Assembly (NCBI GenBank): GCA_937893835.1
Contig: CALCSS010000151.1
Coordinates: forward strand, 1-16,080
Length of the DNA: 16,080 bases
DNA from: an uncultured Fidelibacterota bacterium
GTDB lineage: Bacteria > Fidelibacterota > Marinisomatia > Marinisomatales > UBA1611
Reading direction: 5' to 3'
A program made the position numbers and the translations under genes. The notes under the pieces were generated by a model, which was not told where the DNA came from, searched no databases, and saw only the letters and a list, made by a program, of their open reading frames with translations. Each line of letters starts with the position of its first letter. Positions within the stretch are counted from its first letter, which is position 1. This document shows positions 1 through 8,322 of the stretch, piece after piece.

Positions 1-749
1 GTTGCGGCAGCACATCTTTGGAAGAATCCTGGGTCAATGAATGTCCAGGCCGCCAAGAAGAACCATGCCAGTACATACTGCAATGTATTCCCTCCAAGAG
101 GGTCTAGGTAGCTTTCTGGTAACTCCTTGATCATTAGTACCGGACTCTGAACATTGGACCAGAGGTATCCCAGTAGAAGAAAAAATCCTGAGAACATTAA
201 GACGAACTGAATCAGGTCTGTCCTGACCACTGCACTAAATCCACCATTCCAAACGTACATGACGCTAAAAATTGTGGAAATCATGAGAGCCGTTCCTAAT
301 TCCAATCCAAACATGAATTGAATGACAAATCCCATTCCAAGCAGGTATGGTGCTGGACTTGCCAGGAACGATAAGATCAGCGCAGACATGATCCCTGCTC
401 CATTGCCATAGACCTCTCTAAAATTGTCAGGAATCGAAATGCTTTTACTCTGCCTTATCTTTGGTGCTACCCAAAAAGCATAGGCCAATGCAAAAACATA
501 ATAGGGGAATGAGAAAATAAACCAGGTCTGTAACCCATAAAGAAAAGTGTTCTCCCCAACTCCAAGGATCGCACCATACCATGTTGTCACGAGCGTCGCG
601 ACAAAGCCAGTAATACTCAATCTTCTTCCGGATAAGATGAAATTCTCTTCTGAAGATTCCTCGTTTCTTTTTCGAATGATGCCAACATAAATAATGGTGA
701 TGACATAAAACCCCATGATCATCTTATCGAGAAAATGAAATTCCATCAT
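1..749 (-). CDS. Sodium:solute symporter (SSS family), N-terminal part
   Basis: The 3' end of this gene lies beyond the left edge; 249 N-terminal residues are visible. They hold about six hydrophobic segments (roughly 10-25, 50-66, 74-95, 118-146, 152-167 and 178-198) and a stretch at 166-181 (YVWNGGFSAVVRTDLIQ) that matches the GG-x-x-AV-x-x-TD-x-x-Q pattern of SSS transporters, which couple solute uptake to sodium in the inner membrane. The start ATG at 749-747 overlaps the TGA of the thiamine pyrophosphokinase gene (ATGA overlap); the next codon is also ATG, so the start could be three bases later. The coupling to that kinase suggests thiamine or a thiamine precursor as substrate, but this is inference from context only. 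The family assignment is firm; the substrate is not visible in the sequence. Confidence 0.88.
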   Translation of the reverse strand, partial: MMEFHFLDKMIMGFYVITIIYVGIIRKRNEESSEENFILSGRRLSITGFVATLVTTWYGAILGVGENTFLYGLQTWFIFSFPYYVFALAYAFWVAPKIRQSKSISIPDNFREVYGNGAGIMSALILSFLASPAPYLLGMGFVIQFMFGLELGTALMISTIFSVMYVWNGGFSAVVRTDLIQFVLMFSGFFLLLGYLWSNVQSPVLMIKELPESYLDPLGGNTLQYVLAWFFLAAWTFIDPGFFQRCAAA

Positions 750-1366
750 TCCATGTGATTGAGAAATACCCAGATCCAATCATCTGATTCAATCTCTATC
801 TGATTCATACGAGCAACATTACTGATGCCATGCCCTGGTGAAGAGAGCCTATCATTATTAAGTTCATGACCCAGACCTCTTGTCGTGATAGAGGTCTTTG
901 AATCGCTTGCAATGAGTGAGATGATTTGCCCATTGACCACACTGAATTCTGATTGTCCTTTTAGGCAGTGAATTATTGAGTGATCTGTGTATATGACCAG
1001 ATTCATTTTATCAGAAAATGATCTTAGGGAGTAGAGGGCTGCCATGTTGTGATCATCTCTCCGACCAGAGAATCCAATGAGGATAATATCATTCATATTT
1101 TGACCTAGGCACCAATCAAGACCTTTATCAAGATCATTTTTTGTTTGGTCAGGTAACTCTACAACTTCACAACCATACTCATGAGGCTTCAATCTGAGTG
1201 AGTCCAGGTCTCCTAGGACATAATCTGGTTTATGACCCAATTTGATTAATTTATCAGTTCCGCCATCTAGACAGACTATGAATTTTGCATTATTAATGAC
1301 CTTGAGACTGGATGGATGAGTTGGAAACTCTCCATTTCCAAACAGTATGATTGGTGATTTATTCAT
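746..1366 (-). CDS. thiN: Thiamine pyrophosphokinase
   Basis: The predicted cytoplasmic enzyme of 206 residues transfers pyrophosphate from ATP to thiamine to give thiamine diphosphate. The family motifs appear in order: DGG at 34-36, GDLDS at 52-56, DQTKNDLDKGL at 73-83 (acidic substrate and metal-binding segment), GRRDDHNMAAL at 101-111 and a C-terminal GHGISNVA at 178-185, equivalent to the usual SxGxSN thiamine-binding segment. The length is typical of the bacterial enzyme. It is translationally coupled to the downstream symporter gene, which suggests salvage of external thiamine rather than synthesis. No THI-box (TPP riboswitch) was recognised in the 96 bases upstream. The symbol follows the bacterial thiN convention. 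Confidence 0.9.
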   Translation of the reverse strand: MNKSPIILFGNGEFPTHPSSLKVINNAKFIVCLDGGTDKLIKLGHKPDYVLGDLDSLRLKPHEYGCEVVELPDQTKNDLDKGLDWCLGQNMNDIILIGFSGRRDDHNMAALYSLRSFSDKMNLVIYTDHSIIHCLKGQSEFSVVNGQIISLIASDSKTSITTRGLGHELNNDRLSSPGHGISNVARMNQIEIESDDWIWVFLNHME

Positions 1367-1462
1367 AGAATATATTGGTCAGATCGCAAAAAATTAATAA
1401 TGAAAACCACCTAGAACGGATTTCATTATAAAATTGAATCCATTAAATTTACCGCCTTTGCT
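1367..1462. promoter_or_regulatory. Divergent intergenic region with probable promoters
   Basis: These 96 AT-rich bases separate the thiN start (minus) from the MMPL exporter start (plus), so both units should be transcribed from here. A TATAAA-like element near 1426-1431 could be a -10 for the exporter, but no convincing -35 partner is visible. No Shine-Dalgarno sequence precedes either start codon. No strong hairpin or riboswitch core was seen. Confidence 0.35.
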
Positions 1463-3751
1463 ATGAACCTCAGAAGAATTTCACACGCATTATTTAATTT
1501 TGATGCTCACTACCCACGGACCATCATTGCAACTGTTATTTTCATAACAGTACTCTTTGGTTGGAAGGTCTTTGACCTTGAGATGGATCCATCTCTTCGT
1601 TCTGGTCTTCCCAGAGATCACAAGATCGTCAAGTCAATGGAGAAGGTGGATAAACTATTTTCAGGCAGTGATATTTTGATCGTTGCAGTAGAATCAGACA
1701 GTCTTTTTAATGAGGGGACATTAAATAAATTATCCTCTTTCCAAGACTCTCTGGAGTCAATAGAACTCATCAGTCGGGTTACCTCGATATTCAATCAGAA
1801 GCACATAGTGCCAGATGACAATGGGTTTGAGATAGAGCCACTGCTTACGGATATTCCATCTGACTCAGCAAGTAGGGAAGACTTGATGAAAAGATTAGAG
1901 GAATCAGGAATGATTGGCAACCTTGTTTCCGATGATTTCAAGACCTTGTGCTTCATAGGTCAGATTAACTCCTCGTTCGAGTATGATGAATTTGTATTTA
2001 GGAAAGACATATTTGAATTGGTCAATCGGTATAGCGACCCAGAGGATTTTTATGTTTCAAGTTTGCCCATAACGCGGGCAACGGTGATAGATTATATGCA
2101 GAGAGACATGCGTGTGTTCACTCCGGTGGCCATTGGACTTTGCATATTCTTGCTCATGCTTTCCTTTCGTAGTTGGACCGGTGTGTTCCTACCTTTCTTT
2201 GTGGTTGGTTTTTCAATTATCTGGACCTTTGGAATCATGGGATGGCTTGATATGTCTTTAGCATTTATTGGTACATTGATACCAGTTATGTTGGTTGCCA
2301 TAGCCAATAATTATGGCATTCATATCATATCTCATTATTTTGAATATTCACGATTGGATACAATGGCAACTCGCGGACAGATCCTAAGGCGTACCATCCG
2401 AAAGGTGGGTATACCCATTCTTTTGGCAGGATTGACAACAATGGTGAGTTTTTTATGTCTACTATCACACTCACTTCCTAGAGCAAGAGAGATGGGAGTT
2501 CTTGTCTCGTTTGGAATCCTAGTATCATTTATTCTAAGCATCATATTGATTCCATCGGTTCTGGTACTTGTTCCGCGTCCTCAGCATTTGTCCAAGGAAT
2601 ATGATATGTCATTCATTGACAACTTTTTGATAGGAATGGGAAAATTGTTTACAAGATATAGAGGAGTCGTGCTAATATCTCTATCCGTCATTAGTATCTG
2701 GCTTACGATGGGCATCCAATATCTAAAGGTAGATACTAATCCGGATCATTATTTCCCAAAATCATCCACATTGAGAATTGCAAATACCAAGATAAGTGAA
2801 GCTTTTGGAGGTTCTACGCAAATGAACATACTGGTCGAGGGTGACATATTTGACCCAGTTGTTTTGAGAAATATTGAGGTTCTTACAGATCATATCAAAG
2901 ACCGTCACAGTATTGTGACAAAATCATATTCGATCGCTGATGTGATAAAGAGGATGCATTCTGGATTCAATGGAGGTGATCCAGCCAAAGAGATCATACC
3001 AGATGACCGTGACCTCATTCATCAGTATATGTTCATGTATTCCATTTCTTCAGATGGAGATGAGTTTGACCTGATCCTGGATGATATAGAGGAACCATCA
3101 TATACACAGATACTTCTGAGGCTGCAGGCGGTCAAGACCTTTGCAATATCTGAGATCGTTGACGATACTGAACAATTCATAAAGGCAAATTTCTATGATG
3201 ATTCACCAATGGAGTTGACAGGTGGAGCCACATTGATGGGTGTGGTAAATCACATGGTCATCCGCGGACAGTTCATCAGTCTGATCGTTTCGGTGATCAT
3301 AATATTCTCTTTGATGACCATTATGTTTAAGTCTTTCACGGGTGGACTATTTGCGACTATGCCAATGGCCATATCAGTTGCTATGATGTTTGGACTGATG
3401 GGTTATATGGGTATTACACTTAATATAACCACGTCACTTTTGACCTGTATCCTGGTCGGAGTTGGCGTGGACTATACTGTGCATTTTCTATGGCACCTGC
3501 GAGATCACTTGAACGATGGAGATTCTTTGGATGATGCCATAACAAATACATTCAGAATTTCAGGTAAGGGCATACTTTTCAATGGACTTTCAGTTGTCGT
3601 TGGATTTTCTGCATTGTTATTCTCAGTATTTGTGCCAGTCAGGATCTTTGGGATTCTGGTAATGGGATCTATATCCTTTTGCCTATTTGGTGCTTTGGCG
3701 ACACTGCCCGCCTTGACTAGCTTAACCAAACCAAAATTCCTCTATAAATGA
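1463..3751 (+). CDS. MMPL/RND-family exporter 1
   Basis: This 762-residue inner-membrane protein has the duplicated RND layout: one helix (about 18-36), a large periplasmic loop (37-215), five or six helices (about 217-370), then the same plan again (helix 400-418, loop 420-600, helices 603-755). It resembles the MMPL/HAE-3 group, which exports lipids and other hydrophobic compounds using the proton gradient. The second half carries the GVGVDYTVH motif (666-674) with the acidic proton-relay residue Asp670. In the first half the equivalent segment is ANNYGIH (281-287), with Asn283 in place of Asp. It is paralogous to the exporter at 13739; for example both have YSIADV-x-K-x-MH in the second loop. 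Its stop overlaps the next start by ATGA, so it is translationally coupled to a small membrane protein and a LolA-like carrier. The substrate cannot be read from the sequence. Confidence 0.93.
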   Translation: MNLRRISHALFNFDAHYPRTIIATVIFITVLFGWKVFDLEMDPSLRSGLPRDHKIVKSMEKVDKLFSGSDILIVAVESDSLFNEGTLNKLSSFQDSLESIELISRVTSIFNQKHIVPDDNGFEIEPLLTDIPSDSASREDLMKRLEESGMIGNLVSDDFKTLCFIGQINSSFEYDEFVFRKDIFELVNRYSDPEDFYVSSLPITRATVIDYMQRDMRVFTPVAIGLCIFLLMLSFRSWTGVFLPFFVVGFSIIWTFGIMGWLDMSLAFIGTLIPVMLVAIANNYGIHIISHYFEYSRLDTMATRGQILRRTIRKVGIPILLAGLTTMVSFLCLLSHSLPRAREMGVLVSFGILVSFILSIILIPSVLVLVPRPQHLSKEYDMSFIDNFLIGMGKLFTRYRGVVLISLSVISIWLTMGIQYLKVDTNPDHYFPKSSTLRIANTKISEAFGGSTQMNILVEGDIFDPVVLRNIEVLTDHIKDRHSIVTKSYSIADVIKRMHSGFNGGDPAKEIIPDDRDLIHQYMFMYSISSDGDEFDLILDDIEEPSYTQILLRLQAVKTFAISEIVDDTEQFIKANFYDDSPMELTGGATLMGVVNHMVIRGQFISLIVSVIIIFSLMTIMFKSFTGGLFATMPMAISVAMMFGLMGYMGITLNITTSLLTCILVGVGVDYTVHFLWHLRDHLNDGDSLDDAITNTFRISGKGILFNGLSVVVGFSALLFSVFVPVRIFGILVMGSISFCLFGALATLPALTSLTKPKFLYK

Positions 3752-4062
3752 ACCTAGAGCAAAAAGATAAAACTCTAAGCGGCATTATCATGCTACTTAC
3801 CTTGGCAATGGTCTTTTATGTATTTTCTTATTCTGGAACATCCTTTGATCTAGAAGGTAGGACGATCAAGGATCTGATCTCGTTTATTATAGAAAAATAT
3901 TTGGACTTTGCTATAATAGGATATGTTTTCATCTGCTTTCAATTAGCAGGTTTTGTGGAATTGAAGTATAAACAAGATTTCATTACTGTTTCTTTGCTTA
4001 GCATACTCTTGACACCATTTTCAATATTATTTATCCTACAAAATGAAAATGATGAAGATTAG
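3748..4062 (+). CDS. Small three-helix membrane protein of the exporter operon
   Basis: I do not recognise this 104-residue protein. It has three hydrophobic segments (about 11-30, 51-70 and 77-98), an acidic C-terminus and no cleavable-looking signal. It starts in the ATGA overlap with the MMPL exporter and its last 20 bases overlap the LolA-like gene, so it is very probably expressed with both. An accessory subunit of the exporter is a reasonable guess from position, but no motif supports a specific role. Confidence 0.75.
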   Translation: MNLEQKDKTLSGIIMLLTLAMVFYVFSYSGTSFDLEGRTIKDLISFIIEKYLDFAIIGYVFICFQLAGFVELKYKQDFITVSLLSILLTPFSILFILQNENDED

Positions 4063-4822
4063 AATAGTCTCACTATTTGGTTTACTAATATCTATGTGCC
4101 TAGGACAAGAAATTTCCGTTGATGAGATCATGGAGCGTGTATATTCATTCAAGAGACCAAGTTCCTCCATCATGGAGATCAGGCTTGAGATCACACGCAT
4201 TAAAAGGAAGAAGCAAAAGACAAAGGTCAGAGAATTTACTAGATATGAAAAGTATTATGACTCTGGTAAGTATAGATCCAAGTCCATGGCAAGATTTACA
4301 AAGCCAAAGATCGTAAAAGGAACAGGACTCCTGAGTTGGGTACAAAGAAATGGTCAAACTGAGCAATGGTTCTTCCTCCCAAAATTAAAGACCGCAAAGA
4401 AAATAAAGGCCAAGGAAAGGTCTAGATCTTTCCTAAATACTGATTTCATATATGAAGATCTTGAAAGTAGGAAGCCCGGTCTGGATAGTCTGGTCAATAT
4501 TGGAACAGAATTCATTGATGGTGATCAATGTAAGATCATAATGGCCTGGCCAAAGAATGAGAGTGCATACTTTTCAAGAAAGATATGGGTCAATGTTAGG
4601 AATTGGCAAATTTGCAAGGTGGAATACTATGAGAATGAGTCAGAAAAGGAGAAAACCCTCATCTTAACTGATTTTATTGAAAAAAATGGATTCATAACTG
4701 CGGGTAAGATGGTAATGGAAAGGGGAGATGGAGATAAGACGATCATGAAGATCTCATCATTCAAGCCTGATATGGGCTTGAATGATGAGATCTTCTCAAG
4801 ATCATTTCTGATCAAGATCTGA
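4043..4822 (+). CDS. LolA-like periplasmic outer-membrane lipoprotein-sorting protein
   Basis: The 259-residue product begins with a signal peptide (hydrophobic 6-20, probable cleavage after CLGQ at 19-22). The mature part has the features of the LolA-like group often annotated as outer membrane lipoprotein-sorting protein: a basic beta-strand-rich half with an RSKSMARF segment, a GTGLLSW stretch near 93-99, an aromatic WFFLPKLK strand, a DFIYEDLE segment near 134-141 and a C-terminal GLNDEIF tail. Proteins of this fold bind acyl chains in a half-barrel and often sit beside MMPL exporters, where they are thought to carry the exported lipid across the periplasm. Three start ATGs are possible (residues 1, 3 and 4); all keep the signal peptide. 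The last codons contain the 21-bp inverted repeat at 4747-4795. The family call is good; the cargo is unknown. Confidence 0.82.
   Translation: MKMMKIRIVSLFGLLISMCLGQEISVDEIMERVYSFKRPSSSIMEIRLEITRIKRKKQKTKVREFTRYEKYYDSGKYRSKSMARFTKPKIVKGTGLLSWVQRNGQTEQWFFLPKLKTAKKIKAKERSRSFLNTDFIYEDLESRKPGLDSLVNIGTEFIDGDQCKIIMAWPKNESAYFSRKIWVNVRNWQICKVEYYENESEKEKTLILTDFIEKNGFITAGKMVMERGDGDKTIMKISSFKPDMGLNDEIFSRSFLIKI
4747..4795. repeat. 21-bp perfect inverted repeat, candidate bidirectional terminator hairpin
   Basis: The arms at 4747-4767 and 4775-4795 are perfect reverse complements, separated by seven bases (TGATATG). The element lies inside codons 235-251 of the LolA-like gene and 39 bases beyond the stop of the convergent ketoacyl synthase gene, so both transcripts would form the hairpin. 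No T-run follows on either strand, so it is not a canonical intrinsic terminator. Because the palindrome is in register with the reading frame, both strands encode nearly the same peptide (KISSFKP-x-x-GLNDEIF). Confidence 0.85.
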
Positions 4823-4833
4823 CCACATTTGAT

Positions 4834-5799
4834 CTAATAACGGATCAATGAGCACGCGGCAGACAGACCAGCACCAGTCCCTATCAGCATTAGTAGGTCA
4901 CCTCGTTTGACTCGACCATCCTCAATAGCCATTGCAAGGGTCATGGGAACTGATGCAGCAACACAATTCCCAAATTTTGATACAGTTTCCAGAACCTGTT
5001 CCTTATTGAATCCTCCTGCTGAGATATAGGCCTCAACGGCTTTTCCAGATGCCTGATGGGGAATGACCCAATCAATGGATTCTCTTTTTAATCCGGTTTC
5101 TTTCAATGTCTCTAATAATATTCTATAGACCTGTTTGCGTGCTATCTTGTAAATGGCAGGTCCATCCATCGAAAACAGATTATCTTCTTTGGTGGTATTG
5201 GGGTCTTGAGGGTGTTTTCTAGTTCCTCCTCCTCGGACCTCTGTTAGGTTTGAACCACTGGGCCAAGTGCTCATAGTGTGATATAGCAGTTCGCTATCTT
5301 CATCATTCGATGAAGGCTCCAAAAGTACTGCCGCTGCGCCATCACCAAGAAGCGATGCGCTCTCTGGTTCATTATAATTTCTACCTACCGTACCTCGGTC
5401 AGCTGAAATGATCAGAATTCGGTCATAGGAATTTGATTGTATTAGACTACTTGCAGTATGTAGTGCAGTGATGAAAGATAAGCAAGTACAATGAATACTG
5501 TATGAGGGAATTCCCTCAAATCCCATTTCCTTTTGATAAAATGTTGAAGTATCAGGTATCGTTTGTCTCGGGACACCCGATGCATTGATGATCAGGTCGG
5601 GAGGAGGTCCATCATTCAATGCTTCTTTACCAGCGATGGCACCCATTTTATCAACATCGATCTCTGATACGCGCCTTTCAAAAACTCCTGACTTCTCATG
5701 TATCCACTCAACAGATCTATCAATAAGATGTGCGATGTCCTCTGATCTTTCTATTTTTGGAGGCAGGTATAGTCCTGAGCCACTGATCTTGATCTTCAA
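4834..5799 (-). CDS. Beta-ketoacyl-ACP synthase III-like condensing enzyme
   Basis: This 321-residue thiolase-fold enzyme has the complete KAS III triad: Cys106 in the segment SIHCTCLSF, His248 in VIPHQAS and Asn278 in GNCVAASVP. KAS III enzymes condense an acyl-CoA with malonyl-ACP; relatives make other C-C or ester bonds between acyl groups. The region around the nucleophile (TCLSF) differs from the AACAGF-like sequence of housekeeping FabH, and the gene is the last of a six-gene unit with sulfotransferases and an outer-membrane barrel, not a fatty-acid operon. A role in making a specialised acyl product is therefore likelier than primary fatty-acid initiation. An OleA-like head-to-head condensing enzyme is an alternative I cannot exclude. 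It follows the barrel gene after nine bases and converges on the LolA-like gene. Confidence 0.88.
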   Translation of the reverse strand: MKIKISGSGLYLPPKIERSEDIAHLIDRSVEWIHEKSGVFERRVSEIDVDKMGAIAGKEALNDGPPPDLIINASGVPRQTIPDTSTFYQKEMGFEGIPSYSIHCTCLSFITALHTASSLIQSNSYDRILIISADRGTVGRNYNEPESASLLGDGAAAVLLEPSSNDEDSELLYHTMSTWPSGSNLTEVRGGGTRKHPQDPNTTKEDNLFSMDGPAIYKIARKQVYRILLETLKETGLKRESIDWVIPHQASGKAVEAYISAGGFNKEQVLETVSKFGNCVAASVPMTLAMAIEDGRVKRGDLLMLIGTGAGLSAACSLIRY

Positions 5800-5808
5800 T
5801 ATAGTACT

Positions 5809-7260
5809 TTAAAAGAAATATTTTATTTCAAACCTTAGATGTGAGAAATCTTCCATCCGATTGAATGGATAGTTACCTCCATCAGGATGGTCTGAATCAC
5901 CGTTTACCTTTGTCAGGGCGATGGTTCCATCCAGGTCTTGATTCAATGAGTATGTCATCTTTAACTCCACCAAGGATCCAGAGAAAGACCTATTGGCCTC
6001 ATAGGAGGAGGCATCGACCATAGATGTCAATGATACCTTTAATTGATCATCAAGCATGTTCCTGTCCAGTGTCAAGAAAAAGGCCCTATTGGTCAAGATC
6101 GCTATTGGTACGCCCATGCCAGGTGTGAAGAAGTTAGAGGGCCTCATCTGCTCTGGGTCTAGCTCTAAGTTTGGAATGTCGATCTCTTGATCGACAGGTA
6201 GACTATCAGATGAATAATTTAGTGTATCATGGTAAAAGTATTGTGCCGTCAGGTTGATTCCAAAAGGCAACTCTGTCTCTATTTGGATGGTTGACTGTAT
6301 ATACTGTGCTTCCTCCATCAGCGGGTAGGTAAAATGCAATGAGTCATAGTAGATCGGATTGAATGAACTTGATCTGTCAATGGATTCATTTTGATCTTCG
6401 GTCAAAAAATACCCAAGGTCATATCTCAATGTCAGCCAGTCACTTAATAAGACTCCCCCTATGCCAAACACATCCGTCTTCCTATATCCATATACAATAT
6501 CAACATATGGAAAAGATATATCGCTACTGTGTCCATAAACATTTACTCCAGATAGATTGAAGGTCCTATCATATCCAGAATAATATGAAGCTGATATGTC
6601 TCCCATTCCAGTCGAAAAGGTACCGTGTATACCTCCCTCATAGGGTTGGCCTTGTATCTGAAATATCTCAGAGGACTCAGGATATACAGGTAATTCAATT
6701 GGGAAGTCATCATCTCCCAAGGGAATTCGATTTGTTGCGTGAACAGGAGAAAAGACCGTATTGACCCTTAGGTTTCCAAGGTAATAGTCCAATCCAATAG
6801 AGAGTGTGGCCATTTTTCTTTCTATGCCACCAAAGAATAAATAATAATAATCAAGACTGCTTGCATTATCGATTGGGCTATTTTCATCCACACTGCCCCA
6901 AGAATGAATCTGTTTTCCAATACGAAACTCAAATTGGTCATGATCATATGTCAGATAAAGTTCTCTCATGTCAAAAATAAAATCTTGAGGGTCACTTGAA
7001 CCTAAAAAATAGGCATCGTCCCTCAGGTGGTACTCGATGGAAAAATTCCCATTTAATGAAATATTCTCTGTTCGTTTTTCAATGTTCAATGCGGCCATTC
7101 TATATGGAATGTCAATCAAGGATCGATCAGACAATCTAGAGATGTAGGTATAGTCAACATATCCTGAAACTAATAGATTTGACGTGTTGGCCTTGACCCT
7201 ACAAGTAAGGACGAGAACAATGGCAAAAATACATCTAATGAAGATTAACATATTCTTCAT
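5809..7260 (-). CDS. Outer-membrane beta-barrel protein resembling DUF1302 family
   Basis: The 483-residue protein has a signal peptide (hydrophobic 5-20, likely cleaved near 24) followed by alternating amphipathic strands rich in Tyr, Phe and Asp, and ends in the aromatic FEIKYFF, typical of barrels inserted by the BAM complex. The segment FRIGKQIHSWGSVDENSPID (112-131) resembles the GRQ-x-x-x-WG motif of DUF1302 outer-membrane proteins, which in Proteobacteria are commonly encoded with MMPL exporters and a LolA-like DUF1329 protein. This supports a role as the outer-membrane part of the same export route, although the similarity is judged by eye. Its start overlaps the stop of the LRR gene by ATGA. 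A second in-frame ATG lies three codons in. Confidence 0.75.
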   Translation of the reverse strand: MKNMLIFIRCIFAIVLVLTCRVKANTSNLLVSGYVDYTYISRLSDRSLIDIPYRMAALNIEKRTENISLNGNFSIEYHLRDDAYFLGSSDPQDFIFDMRELYLTYDHDQFEFRIGKQIHSWGSVDENSPIDNASSLDYYYLFFGGIERKMATLSIGLDYYLGNLRVNTVFSPVHATNRIPLGDDDFPIELPVYPESSEIFQIQGQPYEGGIHGTFSTGMGDISASYYSGYDRTFNLSGVNVYGHSSDISFPYVDIVYGYRKTDVFGIGGVLLSDWLTLRYDLGYFLTEDQNESIDRSSSFNPIYYDSLHFTYPLMEEAQYIQSTIQIETELPFGINLTAQYFYHDTLNYSSDSLPVDQEIDIPNLELDPEQMRPSNFFTPGMGVPIAILTNRAFFLTLDRNMLDDQLKVSLTSMVDASSYEANRSFSGSLVELKMTYSLNQDLDGTIALTKVNGDSDHPDGGNYPFNRMEDFSHLRFEIKYFF

Positions 7261-8321
7261 TTTAAAAGAATCGTCTTTCGAATTCTTGTCTCAGATCCAT
7301 CAGTAAATTTAATGAAGTATATGCCAGATGGGTGACGGTTACCATTCCACGTGATCTGATGAGTCCCGCCATTAAAGATCATAGCATGAGAGATCACATC
7401 GACCTCTTTTCCATTATCATCATAGACCCTGATATCCATTCTCCTATCATATGGGACATTTAGTCTTAGATTCACCCTGGGGTTAAACGGATTGGGAAAT
7501 GGTGCAGATATTGTATACTGATAAGGTAATGATGGGTCAAGGATAGCTGTTGTGATCGTATCACATTCTTGTGGAGAATATACAGGAAAGGAGTAGTAGA
7601 ATTGATCAAGGCTAAGTTCAAAGTTATCACTCTCTGATACGCAAGAGTCAACATCCTCACACAAGTTGTTTGCGCCTATGGCAAAGAATGGATATCCACC
7701 ATTGTCACTATTGTTCCAATCCAATTCCATATTGCAAAAGCATTCCGGCAAGGACTCTAATACATTATTGAACAGCCATAGGTATGATAGATTATCAAGA
7801 TCACAGATGGATGGAGGCACTGAGGATATCTCATTATAGCCAAGATCAAGAAAATAAAGATTGGATAGATTGCCTATGCTGTCTCCGATGGAGGTGAGGA
7901 TGTTATTATTTATATATAGAGAGAATAAATTGCTCATGTCACTAAAGGATTCAGGTAGTTCTGCAATTCTATTCCATTCTAAGTAAAGTGAGGCAAGATC
8001 ATCTAATGATCCAATATTCTCAGGTAATGAGTAAATGGTATCATTGACTCCAGAGCTATTGCCATAGTTTCCTGCAACCAGAAAACGAAGTCGACCATTA
8101 AACCAGGTCTGGGTACCTAGTTCAAGGGGTGATCCATAGTTAAGCTCATTTTTAATGATAATACTATCTAGAACATCAATGTCTGTGTCTTGAAGGCAAG
8201 AGTCACCAACTAATATTGTCACATTGTCTGGCAATTGATCGAAATAGGTAAAGGAACTATCACACTGGGATAGTACCCAGTTGATTTGATATAGAGAAAT
8301 GATAATGAATATTTTTTTCAT
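7257..8321 (-). CDS. Secreted leucine-rich-repeat protein with type IX-style sorting tail
   Basis: The 354-residue product has a signal peptide (residues 1-19), a Cys-containing N-terminal domain, about four leucine-rich repeats between 98 and 198 with the LxxLxLxxNxIxxLPxxIxxL pattern, and a C-terminal domain from about 272 containing FPNPFNPRVNLRL, GKEVDV and GIYFIKF. This last domain is the sorting and anchoring signal used by type IX-like secretion in the FCB group. It should be displayed on or released from the cell surface. Cysteines at 171, 194, 196, 221, 227 and 253 may form disulfides. It sits between the ASST and barrel genes, one base after the former. Leucine-rich repeats suggest protein binding; the partner and its link to the neighbouring enzymes are unknown. 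Confidence 0.85.
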   Translation of the reverse strand: MKKIFIIISLYQINWVLSQCDSSFTYFDQLPDNVTILVGDSCLQDTDIDVLDSIIIKNELNYGSPLELGTQTWFNGRLRFLVAGNYGNSSGVNDTIYSLPENIGSLDDLASLYLEWNRIAELPESFSDMSNLFSLYINNNILTSIGDSIGNLSNLYFLDLGYNEISSVPPSICDLDNLSYLWLFNNVLESLPECFCNMELDWNNSDNGGYPFFAIGANNLCEDVDSCVSESDNFELSLDQFYYSFPVYSPQECDTITTAILDPSLPYQYTISAPFPNPFNPRVNLRLNVPYDRRMDIRVYDDNGKEVDVISHAMIFNGGTHQITWNGNRHPSGIYFIKFTDGSETRIRKTILLK

Positions 8322-8322
8322 C

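Noticed and set aside
1367..1462. TPP riboswitch (THI-box) upstream of thiN
   Set aside because: The conserved CTGAGA and ACCTGATCTGGATAATGCC-like core elements are not present on either strand.
4627..4815. Minus-strand frame encoding a peptide like the end of the LolA-like protein
   Set aside because: The resemblance is produced by the in-register palindrome at 4747-4795, not by a second gene.
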